Positions 1 to 6,639 are shown, counted from the stretch's first letter. The stretch is DNA of 9,214 nt from GCA-002700125 sp964434385 (GCA_964434385.1 CAYSUW010000027.1:1-9214), one strand, 5' to 3'. Translations and numbers: made by a program. The notes: generated from the letters alone by a model not told the origin.

Positions 1-30
1 GGACTTCCCGCCGATAGGCGTTGGGGGACT
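1..30. other. GC-rich left edge with small hairpin
   Basis: The first 30 bases are far richer in G and C than the rest of the window. They contain CGCC-GATA-GGCG (9-20), a four-base-pair stem with a GATA loop, followed by a run of five G. No gene can be assigned. It could be the end of an upstream structured RNA, a terminator, or the last codons of an upstream gene (frame 1 stays open to a TGA at 55-57). The upstream sequence is missing, so these cannot be separated. Confidence 0.2.
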
Positions 31-86
31 ATAGTAAATATATATGTGGGTGTGTGAGTGCTGAGATTATTGTAAGATGTTTAGTC

Positions 87-713
87 ATGAGAACTTTATT
101 AACACCGTTGATACTATTAGTGTTTTTGGGTTGTAGTAATGCCGAAACTAATGAAGCAAAAGTTTATTCTATGGAGGATGTTGCAGAGGCAGGTTTCAAG
201 ATGAAGAAAGATTTTAAAACCGAATTTCCCCAATCCACAGATGCAAAATGGGGTTTTTATGACGGTAGAGAAATTGCCATATTCAGATATCCTACTGTTG
301 AATTAGCCGATACTATAGGTAAAACTGTAGGTGAAGAACAAACTGAAAAAATTGAAGTTAAGGAAAAAAATTATGCTTTCGGCTCAAAAGTTGAAAGAAC
401 AATGTGTAGAGGAGATAGAGGTGCTACTCGTGGACAGGTAGCATCAGGATTGAAACTGAATTACAAAGCGTATCAGAGTATTGAAAACAGCTTAGGTCAG
501 ACAGTAATTATGAATAATATGAAACTATTTGATACAGATGTTTATATAGATATAAATCATAGATCAGGGCTTAAAAATTGTCCTAGAAGAGAACCTATTT
601 ATTTAGAATTTATTATTCGTGGTAATTTGATAGTTTTAGGAGAACCTATGCCTGGAGATGACTCTGCAGCAATATTAGAATTTTTAGAGAATGCCGTGTC
701 TAATTTACCATAG
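87..713 (+). CDS. divergent member of the paralogous lipoprotein family
   Basis: Predicted lipoprotein of 208 residues. I chose the ATG at 87 over the longer TTG reading from 21 because it puts a short signal peptide at the N-terminus: MR, a hydrophobic core, then the lipobox FLGC with Cys16 as the lipidation site. The longer form would bury that signal. No clear Shine-Dalgarno sequence is present. The mature part begins with VYSMEDVAEAGFK, then KWGFYDG and a degenerate IFRYP core, which match the conserved blocks of the five lipoproteins further right. It lacks the core His and the C-terminal cysteine pair (GNLIVLGEP instead of GNxIxLC). It has instead CRGDRGATRG and a later NCPRREP segment, and is longer than the others. 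Function is unknown. It converges on the GH88 gene. Confidence 0.8.
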   Translation: MRTLLTPLILLVFLGCSNAETNEAKVYSMEDVAEAGFKMKKDFKTEFPQSTDAKWGFYDGREIAIFRYPTVELADTIGKTVGEEQTEKIEVKEKNYAFGSKVERTMCRGDRGATRGQVASGLKLNYKAYQSIENSLGQTVIMNNMKLFDTDVYIDINHRSGLKNCPRREPIYLEFIIRGNLIVLGEPMPGDDSAAILEFLENAVSNLP

Positions 714-736
714 ATTTTATATTAACGTTTTCGTTC

Positions 737-757
737 TTACCTAATGCAGGTGATGTA
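737..757 (+). repeat. 21-bp repeat, copy A
   Basis: This copy matches 2111-2131 at 20 of 21 positions, in the same orientation. The shared core is ATGCAGGTGATGTA. It lies 23 bases after the stop of the 87-713 gene. Similarity continues loosely to the right of both copies, with a CACCT half-site and a CACACCGTG / CACACGTG stretch, but with gaps. The two copies bracket the GH88 gene. Confidence 0.6.
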
Positions 758-810
758 ATACGTCTAAGTAATGCACACCTCATACACACCGTGACAAATT
801 ACTAAAAGTG

Positions 811-882
811 GTCTTAGCTATAAGAGAAGCTAAGGTTAGTATTAATCAAAGATGGATAATTCATAAAGAAATTTGCTAAGAC
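811..882. terminator. alternative hairpins between convergent genes, possible bidirectional terminator
   Basis: CTTAGCT (813-819) pairs perfectly with AGCTAAG (828-834) around an 8-base loop. The left arm can also pair, as GTCTTAGC (811-818), with GCTAAGAC (875-882), which overlaps the GH88 stop codon. The two structures exclude each other. They sit between the convergent 87-713 and GH88 genes, where a bidirectional terminator would be expected. The T-tract is poor on both strands (CACTTTTAG on the minus strand), so the terminator role is inferred. Confidence 0.4.
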
Positions 883-1976
883 TAAACATTACTTTTGACA
901 TTATTTTGCCTTTTCAATGCCTCTAGATAATAATAGTCAGCATAATTAATTGATGAATTAACCTCAGTTCCTTTTGGCTTATTACCAGTAGAATGTAATA
1001 ACAAAAAACCTCCATTTGAACCGACTTTAGAACGGTATTGGGTAGAGTTAAGGGATTCTAAAATTTTATCTGCAGAATTAATGAATTTATCATTTGAAGT
1101 ATGATCAGAAAGCTCGTAAAGAGCCGATGCGATAATTGCTGCAGATGAAGCATCTCTTGGTTCATCTGGGTTATAAGCAACATCATAATCCCAAAAAGGA
1201 ATCATATCTTCAGGAGATTTATCAATGAGGTATTCAGCAATGTTTAATGCAAAATCCAAATAGGTAGTATTTTTAGTTTCTCTATAACAAACTATATATC
1301 CATATAGTCCCCAAGCCTGCCCTCTAGCCCAAACCGATTCATTACTAAGACCTTGATGAGTCTCTTTTACAATTGGTTTTCCTGTTTTTACATCGTAGCT
1401 TACAACATGATAACAGCTGTAATTTTCACGATAATGATTCTCCATAGTTTTATTCGCATGAGAAATAGCTATTTCTTTGTACTTTGGATTTTGGGTTATT
1501 TTACTCGTCCAAAATAACATCTCAAGATTCATTAAATTATCAACAATGACTGGATACTCCCAATCACCCCAATCCCATGAGCGAATACAAGCAACATTAG
1601 GGTTAAATCTCTTTATAAGAGTTTCTGAAGCATCAATAATTATGTTTTTATAATCATCAATTCCTGTAATTCTATATGCATTTCCATAACTACAAAATAT
1701 CTTAAATCCTAAATCATGAGTGTGAGTTTGTTTTTTCACATCTTCAAATTTCTTTGTATTAAAAGTTGCAGCTTTTTTCCATTTTTCTTTTCCAGTCAAT
1801 TCATACATATACCACATACTTCCAGGTGTAAAACCACAAGTCCAATAATCAGAAGATGCCATAATTATTCCATTATTATCTGAATAAGATCGTGGAACTT
1901 GGTTTGATTTTGGGACAGATTCTAAAAAAAAATTAAATTGTGATTCTAGTTCAATAATTAAATTCTTATTTTGCAT
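882..1976 (-). CDS. unsaturated glycuronyl hydrolase, GH88 family
   Basis: Protein of 364 residues, a normal length for GH88, the (alpha/alpha)6-barrel enzymes that hydrate the C4-C5 double bond of unsaturated uronates left by polysaccharide lyases, releasing the neighbouring sugar. Visible family marks are DYWTCGFTPGSMWYMYELTG (43-62), THTHDLGF with Asp88, VIVDNLMNLEMLFW with Asp146 (the two acids match Asp88 and Asp149 of Bacillus sp. GL1 UGL), HQGLSNESVWARGQAWGLYG (207-226) and DASSAA (about 276-281). There is no signal peptide, so it should act in the cytoplasm on imported di- or oligosaccharides. The gene stands alone on the minus strand and is bracketed by the 21-bp repeats. No lyase or transporter is next to it. 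The ATG at 1976 has no good Shine-Dalgarno sequence. Exact substrate (ulvan, glycosaminoglycan or another polyuronate) cannot be read from the sequence. Confidence 0.93.
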   Translation of the reverse strand: MQNKNLIIELESQFNFFLESVPKSNQVPRSYSDNNGIIMASSDYWTCGFTPGSMWYMYELTGKEKWKKAATFNTKKFEDVKKQTHTHDLGFKIFCSYGNAYRITGIDDYKNIIIDASETLIKRFNPNVACIRSWDWGDWEYPVIVDNLMNLEMLFWTSKITQNPKYKEIAISHANKTMENHYRENYSCYHVVSYDVKTGKPIVKETHQGLSNESVWARGQAWGLYGYIVCYRETKNTTYLDFALNIAEYLIDKSPEDMIPFWDYDVAYNPDEPRDASSAAIIASALYELSDHTSNDKFINSADKILESLNSTQYRSKVGSNGGFLLLHSTGNKPKGTEVNSSINYADYYYLEALKRQNNVKSNV

Positions 1977-1981
1977 AAAAT

Positions 1982-1996
1982 GATAAAATTTTTATC
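1982..1996. promoter_or_regulatory. perfect 7-1-7 inverted repeat just upstream of GH88
   Basis: GATAAAA-T-TTTTATC is a perfect dyad ending five bases before the GH88 start codon. Read on the minus strand, a weak promoter can be drawn through it: TTGTAC, 17 bases, GATAAA. The dyad would then overlap the -10 box and the transcript would have a very short leader, which fits the missing Shine-Dalgarno sequence. It may be an operator, but AT-rich dyads arise easily by chance here. Confidence 0.35.
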
Positions 1997-2110
1997 TTGT
2001 GCCTCTACCCAAAGTACAAGAAGCTAATGTTGAATTCTCACAAAATCTATTCATTTTCTCTTATCATCTAATTAAATATTTAAAGCATTAACTGTAACCA
2101 TTTTTATATA

Positions 2111-2157
2111 TTACCTGATGCAGGTGATGTATTGCACCTGTTGTAACCCACACGTGT
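2111..2157 (+). repeat. repeat copy B with overlapping (C)ACCTG dyads
   Basis: Copy B of the 21-bp repeat (2111-2131) is set in a cluster of dyads. ACCTG-ATG-CAGGT spans 2113-2125. CAGGTG (2121-2126) also pairs with CACCTG (2135-2140) across 8 bases. An 8-bp palindrome ACACGTGT follows at 2150-2157. The result is three evenly placed (C)ACCTG half-sites, which looks more like a protein-binding array than a terminator, since neither strand has a T-tract after it. It lies downstream of the 2171-2698 gene and upstream of GH88. Confidence 0.5.
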
Positions 2158-2170
2158 AACGAAACTGAGT

Positions 2171-2698
2171 TTATTTTTTAGTGTTAAGTTTTTCAATAAC
2201 TATTTTACATTTAATCAAAGCCTCAGATTCAGTGTATCCAGGGCACATTAAAATAAAATTATCATACACAATATAGTTCATGTATTTGGGATGCAGGGTT
2301 CCTAAATCATGCATTTGTATGCGCTGTTTAAGATTTTCAGTCCACAAAGAGCACTCCTTTTTTATACACCCATCTTCTCCGGTTATATTATCGGCGTATC
2401 TGATACCGTTCTGAACAGCATCCGAGTGAGTAGAATAAAATCTTATTTCATAATCTTCAGGTTTTCCTAAGTCATTTTTTATGAATCCAAAATATGCAGA
2501 AACTGCGCTAGGCAAATCTTTTACTTTGTATTCATGATTTTGCTTAAAGCCTATTCTTTTTAGGTCTTCTATAGAGAAGTTTTTGTTTGAGTTTGTTACT
2601 TTTTCTATAGAAGTATTATCAGAACTTGAAGAATTTTCTACTCCACAAGCTCCTACTAGATTTAAAAGTATTAGAGATATTATTAAGGTTCTTTTCAT
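2171..2698 (-). CDS. paralogous lipoprotein, four-cysteine type
   Basis: Predicted lipoprotein of 175 residues, function unknown. I chose the ATG at 2698 over a TTG at 2704 because GAAAGG sits six bases before this ATG but abuts the TTG. Signal peptide MKRTLIISLILLNLVGAC has the lipidation Cys at 18, followed by a Ser/Asn-rich tether. Conserved blocks are FSIEDLKRIGFK, YKVKDLPSAVSAYFGF, DYEIRFYSTHSDAVQNG, GCIKKECSLW, LKQRI, KYMNYIVYDNFILMC and a last Cys 11 residues on (C-x11-C). The mature protein therefore has four cysteines, possibly two disulfides, which suits an exported location. The closest relative in the window is the 6781-7338 product, which shares nearly every block. It is the third and last gene of the 3822-to-2171 unit, 15 bases after its upstream neighbour. 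Confidence 0.88.
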   Translation of the reverse strand: MKRTLIISLILLNLVGACGVENSSSSDNTSIEKVTNSNKNFSIEDLKRIGFKQNHEYKVKDLPSAVSAYFGFIKNDLGKPEDYEIRFYSTHSDAVQNGIRYADNITGEDGCIKKECSLWTENLKQRIQMHDLGTLHPKYMNYIVYDNFILMCPGYTESEALIKCKIVIEKLNTKK

Positions 2699-2713
2699 AA
2701 TCAACCTTTCAGA

Positions 2714-3291
2714 TTATTTTCTCACTAGATCTGTAAGATTATTACATAGTTTTAATGCTTCATTGGAATCTTCACCTTCACAAAGAATTATAACATTGTT
2801 GAAAATCATATAATCAGCGTATTTCCATACTCGTTCACCAAAATCTGAATTACTAGAATGACCTCTATGACCACCTACTGCACAAGAAGCATCAATTTTT
2901 CTATCGGCAAGGCCAACTCTCCACATAGTTTCCTGTCTTCGTAATTTAGAATCTTCTTCTGTTGCATCTTCGGCAAAAAGTGTTCCATCAGATACAGTTG
3001 TGGAATGATCAGAATAAAATCTCAATTCATAGTACTTTACGTTGTCTTCATCTGGACCCCAAAAACCATACCATCCTTCTGTTGCTCCAGTAAGTTTAGA
3101 TACGTTATATTCCTTGTATTCCTTAAATCCTGCATAAAAAAGTCATTGGATGTATATATTTTGCCGTCATCTACCACTTGTTCAAAAGCGACCTTGTCAA
3201 CCACAGGTTCAGGTATAATGGTTGGTTCTATATCAGATGAACAGGTTGAGGATATGATGATAACCACTAATGAAAGTAAATTTTTTTTCAT
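2714..3291 (-). pseudogene. paralogous lipoprotein broken by a one-base frameshift
   Basis: The second gene of the lipoprotein unit starts at ATG 3291, three bases after the stop of the gene before it. The first frame gives signal peptide MKKNLLSLVVIIISSTC (Cys17), a Pro-rich tether and GKIYTSNDFF, then leaves the family pattern. The expected continuation, AGFKEYKEYNVSKLTGA, then WYGFWGP and YELRFYSDHS, is intact in the next frame. Adding one T to the T6 run of the coding strand (plus-strand A run 3136-3141) gives SNDFFYAGFK, the exact spacing of the paralogs, and a 192-residue protein. The distal part keeps CAVGGHRGH, YADYMIFNNVIILC and a C-x11-C tail with a normal TAA stop. No other lesion is visible, so it may be a recent mutation, a sequencing error, or slippage. 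Confidence 0.85.
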
Positions 3292-3294
3292 AAT

Positions 3295-3822
3295 CTATTT
3301 TAATTTTGCTAGAAGTTCATCACAGACTTCAATTTGCCCTTGACAAATCATTATAGTGTTGCCAGTAACTATATAAGCTCCATATCCAGAAGTAGAAGTA
3401 GCAGACTCAGCACTTTTTGTTTCTATTAAAGCATTAGTAAAAGCTACTACTTTAGTAATTGTTTCTTCTGCAGAAGAAACTCCATAAGTTATTGCGTCGG
3501 AATGAGATTTATAAAATCTAACTTCTATATCTTTAGGACCTAAAGAACTTTTAAAAAACCCTAGATGAACTTCTGTTGCTTTAGGAGTAATTGCTTCTCC
3601 AGTCTTTTTATCTACTGCATCTGCCTTTAAAGATTTAGGTTTTTTTAATCCTGCTGTTTCAAAGTCAGAAATAACATAAATAGATTCTTCATTTTTAATT
3701 CTTGAAGTTAAAATACCACCTTCTTCTGAATTTAGTTCTAACTCATCAGAGTTACCGCATCCAGTGAATAGAATTAAAGTTACTATAAGAATTAATAAAG
3801 TAAGAAATTTGTTTTTATGCAT
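3295..3822 (-). CDS. paralogous lipoprotein, two-cysteine type
   Basis: Predicted lipoprotein of 175 residues, first gene of the three-lipoprotein unit. The start is well supported: GGAGAGG (plus-strand 3831-3837) lies eight bases before the ATG. The signal peptide ends in LFTGC (Cys22), followed by an acidic tether. Family blocks are IYVISDFETAGLKKPKSLK, a longer insert KTGEAITPKAT, HLGFFKSS, DIEVRFYKSHSDAITYG and SAEETI, then GAYIVTGNTIMIC with the last Cys seven positions on (C-x6-C). It lacks the central cysteine pair and the LKQR segment of the four-cysteine members, and in tail layout pairs with the 7430 gene. Function unknown. An extended -10 promoter lies just upstream. Confidence 0.88.
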   Translation of the reverse strand: MHKNKFLTLLILIVTLILFTGCGNSDELELNSEEGGILTSRIKNEESIYVISDFETAGLKKPKSLKADAVDKKTGEAITPKATEVHLGFFKSSLGPKDIEVRFYKSHSDAITYGVSSAEETITKVVAFTNALIETKSAESATSTSGYGAYIVTGNTIMICQGQIEVCDELLAKLK

Positions 3823-3830
3823 GAAATGTA

Positions 3831-3862
3831 CCTCTCCGTTTTTGATTATTTAAATCATACCA
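3831..3862 (-). promoter_or_regulatory. extended -10 promoter and strong ribosome site for the lipoprotein unit
   Basis: On the minus strand TGG-TATGAT (plus 3854-3862) is a TGn-type extended -10, five of six to consensus, with no convincing -35. It would start transcription near 3847, giving a leader of about 25 bases. The leader holds GGAGAGG (3831-3837), the strongest Shine-Dalgarno sequence in the window. This supports 3822 as the first gene of the unit. Confidence 0.45.
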
Positions 3863-3951
3863 TTTCTCAATAGTACATAATGCATATGTGAAATTTCGTA
3901 GCAAGATATCGAGTTATAGGCTCCTTGATGAGGCTCCATTTTCTAGAGAAA

Positions 3952-5034
3952 TCAAAAAGATTCTTTTACTGAAGAATGAACTATTTCTCCGTCTTTAATA
4001 TTTAACCCATTAAAAAGATGCTTGTTTTCATCTAAAGCTTTTTCTACACCTTTGTTTGCTAAATCTAGAATATAAGGAAATGTGGCTTTGTTAAGAGCTT
4101 GAGTTGCGGTTAATGGGACTGCTCCTGGCATATTTGTTACACAATAATGAACCACACTATCTACTAGAAATGTTGGATTAGTATGATTTGTTGGTGTGCT
4201 AGTCTCAAAACAACCTCCTTGGTCAATAGAAATATCAACCATTACTGCTCCAGATTTCATATTTGAAACCATCTCTTTGGTAACTACTTTTGGAGTTTGT
4301 TTTCCCGCTACATTAACTGCGCCTACTACCAAATCAGATACAACTAAAGCATCAGCTACGGCAGACTTAGTTGATGTAATATATTCAATATTATTAGTTC
4401 CAAATTTATTTTTTAATTTAGTTAGTCTCTCTTCTGATAAATCGAAAATCTTTAAATATGAATTATTATTTATAGCTTTTGAAATTGCTTCTGTTCCAGC
4501 TACTCCTGCACCTATGACTGTTACTATTCTTGGTTCAATTTCATTCGAATACCCTATTAAGGTTCCTATTCCATTATTATGTTTTAATAGATGATATGAA
4601 CCAACAACAATACTGAGTTGGCCAGCAATTGCACTCATTGGTGCGAGTAATGGAAGAGAGCCATTTTCTGATGTTACAGTTTCATATGCAATACCAGTAA
4701 TTCCTGTGCTGGTTAAATCAAGACTGTTTTCCACATCACCTGCTAAATGAAGAAATGTAAATAAAGTATGTTTTTGAGAAAGATATTGGAATTCATCAGG
4801 AACTGGTTCTTTAACTTTAATTATTAACTCAGATGATTCAAATATTTCTTTTGGGGAGTTCAAAATTACAGCACCAGAATTTATGTAATCTGAGTCAACA
4901 TATCCTATTCCATTTCCAGCATTTTTTTCGATAAATACTTCATGATTATTTTCAGAAAGAGTTTTTACATATTTTGGCGTTAACCCTACTCTATATTCGT
5001 TATTTTTAACTTCCTTAGGTATCCCGATTTTCAT
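3952..5034 (-). CDS. ald: alanine dehydrogenase
   Basis: NAD-dependent L-alanine dehydrogenase, interconverting alanine with pyruvate and ammonia; cytoplasmic. At 360 residues it is slightly shorter than the usual roughly 370. The N-terminal MKIGIPKEVKNNEYRVGLTP carries Arg15, KVKEP carries Lys75 and FLHLAG carries His96, the substrate and catalytic positions known for Ald. The dinucleotide fold shows VIGAGVAG (173-180) with Asp198 at the end of the next strand, the usual ribose-binding acid. VMVDISIDQGG has Asp271, and HYCVTNMPGAVPLTAT (296-311) is the typical signature with small changes. The C-terminus HSSVKESF is complete. The start ATG is preceded by GGAAA about nine bases upstream. It stands alone, with its own promoter. 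It could feed alanine nitrogen and carbon to central metabolism; no neighbour suggests a special role. Confidence 0.96.
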   Translation of the reverse strand: MKIGIPKEVKNNEYRVGLTPKYVKTLSENNHEVFIEKNAGNGIGYVDSDYINSGAVILNSPKEIFESSELIIKVKEPVPDEFQYLSQKHTLFTFLHLAGDVENSLDLTSTGITGIAYETVTSENGSLPLLAPMSAIAGQLSIVVGSYHLLKHNNGIGTLIGYSNEIEPRIVTVIGAGVAGTEAISKAINNNSYLKIFDLSEERLTKLKNKFGTNNIEYITSTKSAVADALVVSDLVVGAVNVAGKQTPKVVTKEMVSNMKSGAVMVDISIDQGGCFETSTPTNHTNPTFLVDSVVHYCVTNMPGAVPLTATQALNKATFPYILDLANKGVEKALDENKHLFNGLNIKDGEIVHSSVKESF

Positions 5035-5067
5035 TTAGAAATTTTCCATTTTATTTAATACATTGTC

Positions 5068-5096
5068 ATAATACTGATGAAATTTTTTAAAATCAA
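5068..5096 (-). promoter_or_regulatory. ald promoter
   Basis: On the minus strand TTGATT (plus 5091-5096), 17 bases and TATTAT (plus 5068-5073) form a good housekeeping-type promoter (4/6 and 5/6). Transcription would begin near 5061, leaving a leader of about 27 bases that holds the GGAAA ribosome site. Confidence 0.55.
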
Positions 5097-5108
5097 AGAG
5101 ATTTGATT
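5091..5108. promoter_or_regulatory. inverted repeat over the ald -35 box
   Basis: AATCAAA-GAGA-TTTGATT is a perfect 7-4-7 dyad. Its right-strand arm contains the ald -35 box, so a bound protein would compete with RNA polymerase or contact it directly. Ald genes are often controlled by Lrp/AsnC-type regulators, but no regulator gene is in the window, so the identity is inference. Confidence 0.45.
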
Positions 5109-5231
5109 AAAGAAAAATTCATGAATGATTAATAAAAAATGTTATACGTTTTCAAAGATATTTATGATTACAGAATTATAAAAATATTGTTTAAATTATT
5201 ACGGGTTTAGTATTCATATCATCTAATTAAT

Positions 5232-5783
5232 TTATTGCTGAGTTGAGATCAATTTTCCTGATAAAAAATACTTAGCATCTCTATAGTTATTTTGAGCAAA
5301 TCTTATTGAATACTTTCCTGAACTTAAGGTCACTGGAACTTTGTTTTTTGATTCTAAATTATCAGAATAAAATAATATATTGCCAGATTCAGGACCAAAG
5401 TGACCCCAAGAAACCATCTTTAGTATATTGTCTCCTGCTGTATAAGTTGTGCCTTCTTGTATAGCGAAGAAAGCTATTTTGTTCTTTCCTTCATATTCTT
5501 CTACTATTAATTCCTTAAGCATGAATCCTTTTGGGATATCTAAATTTAAATAAATATTAACTTTGTCTGTAAATTCAACATCTATATCTATATATTCAAG
5601 AGTAGGAGTAGCAGTAGGTTCAGGCTTAGGAGTAGCAGTAGATTCAGGCATAGGAGTAACAGTTTGTTCAGGTTCAGAAGTTGTATTATTTTCTAGAAAT
5701 CTAGTTTCCATGACCAAATTTTCTTCCTTTTCGCAAGATAAGAGGATGAGTGAAAAAACAGATATAAAAAATAATAATTTCAT
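5232..5783 (-). CDS. lipoprotein with Pro/Thr/Glu stalk
   Basis: Predicted lipoprotein of 183 residues. Signal MKLLFFISVFSLILLSC has the lipidation Cys at 17. Residues 37-62 form a low-complexity stalk with three eight-residue units (PEQTVTPM, PESTATPK, PEPTATPT), followed by a compact, probably beta-rich domain to the C-terminus with WGHFGPESGNILFYS near 126-140 and VTLSSGKYSIRF near 151-162. I recognise no family. It does not share the blocks of the six-member lipoprotein family. The start codon overlaps the stop of the upstream hydrolase gene in ATGA, so the two are probably translationally coupled. Such Pro-Thr stalks hold a domain away from the membrane; they are common in secreted proteins of Chloroflexota. 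Confidence 0.85.
   Translation of the reverse strand: MKLLFFISVFSLILLSCEKEENLVMETRFLENNTTSEPEQTVTPMPESTATPKPEPTATPTLEYIDIDVEFTDKVNIYLNLDIPKGFMLKELIVEEYEGKNKIAFFAIQEGTTYTAGDNILKMVSWGHFGPESGNILFYSDNLESKNKVPVTLSSGKYSIRFAQNNYRDAKYFLSGKLISTQQ
5603..5674 (-). repeat. three tandem 24-bp units in the stalk
   Basis: Units at 5603-5626, 5627-5650 and 5651-5674 are in phase with the reading frame, eight codons each. The first two differ at two positions; the third is more diverged. The order suggests stepwise duplication, and copy number may vary between strains by slippage. Confidence 0.75.
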
Positions 5784-6639
5784 TTTATAAATTCATCAAT
5801 GAGGATACTTATTTTTTGAGGATCTTCGAAAATAAGCATATGAGTAGTATCTTCAATTTCTTTGACAATTAAAGAAGAGAATGTTTCTGATAATTTTTTT
5901 ATTTGAGACTTTTTAACTAAACTAGAGCTTGGTTTAATAATTAAAGAAGGAGTTTCAATAGGATATTCAACCTTTTTTATTAAAGTTCCTTTTTGTATAG
6001 AATTGTCCCAAATTCTTAAATCATAATTTAATCTATTATTAGCTATTAATTCAATTTGTTCTTTTGTTAATTTTGGACTCATTTTTTCAATATGTTTAAA
6101 TGAATCTTCTGGAGCAACCCAAGAATCTTTGGCATTTTTTTCTACAACAGATAAAAACTTGAAAGCCAAGGAATCTAAAGAAGAATTGTTACTGAACCAC
6201 GGATCGATAAAAATTATTGAAGATGTTAATTCATTGGGATTTGTGACAATTTCAATTATTATTGTTCCCCTTAAGGAATATCCAACTAAAACAATAGGTT
6301 TTGAAATTTTTTCTCTATAAACTCTTCTATTACTTTAGAGAGGTTAATAACATCAAACTTAATTTCCAAGTTTGATTTTCCGTGACCTGGTAGGTCGATT
6401 ACAGTTATTTTATAATCTTTAGATAGAAACTCGATTATATAATTATATGAACTAGAACTACCCATAAGTCCATGTATTAATAGAATTTGAGGATTGGAAT
6501 CATCTCCATATTCTGAATAATATATTTCTTGATCACTCTTGGAATAATAAAATTTATCAGTAGTTATTTGATTGTCTGAGCAACCAATCATCATTATTGA
6601 AAAAACTAAAATTAATAGTAAGCAACTTTTTCTTAACAT
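5780..6639 (-). pseudogene. frameshifted alpha/beta-hydrolase lipoprotein
   Basis: Two frames together make one alpha/beta-hydrolase. The first begins at ATG 6639 with signal MLRKSCLLLILVFSIMMIGC (Cys20), then IYYSEYGD, ILLIHGLMGS (His-Gly oxyanion turn) and VIDLPGHGKS, and ends at a premature TAG at 6286-6288. The other frame continues with KPIVLVGYSLRG (nucleophile elbow, Ser near 122), IIFIDPWF and, near the C-terminus, DTTHMLIFEDPQ with the expected catalytic His. One missing base, most simply in the A6 run of the coding strand (plus 6307-6312), joins them into 286 residues. The elbow is G-Y-S-L-R-G, with Arg in place of the usual fifth-position Gly, and the usual acid position after strand 7 reads IIKPSSS without Asp. 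A TTG at 6660 is a less likely start, since the lipobox spacing favours 6639. The stop overlaps the next gene in ATGA. Confidence 0.82.

Noticed and set aside
2583..2813. Plus-strand open frame across two lipoprotein genes
   Set aside because: It is antisense to well-supported family members, has no ribosome site, and its product has no signal or family pattern.
3005..3343. Plus-strand open frame of 112 codons
   Set aside because: It is the complement of the frameshifted lipoprotein and the gene before it; the minus strand explains the sequence.
3918..3937. Direct repeat AGGCTCC spaced by six bases, downstream of ald
   Set aside because: Only seven bases, no hairpin and no T-tract, so neither a terminator nor a recognisable binding site.
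4196..4594. Plus-strand open frame of 132 codons
   Set aside because: It lies wholly inside the alanine dehydrogenase gene on the opposite strand.
5563..5790. Plus-strand frame rich in Val and Gly
   Set aside because: The repetitive composition is the complement of the Pro/Thr stalk repeats, not an independent protein.
6300..6313. Programmed -1 frameshifting in the hydrolase
   Set aside because: The in-frame heptamer G-AAA-AAA does not allow clean re-pairing in the first site, no stimulatory hairpin is evident, and six A is short for transcriptional slippage. Mutation or sequencing error is simpler.
6129..6320. Plus-strand open frame of 63 codons
   Set aside because: It runs antisense to the hydrolase, whose motifs on the minus strand are convincing.
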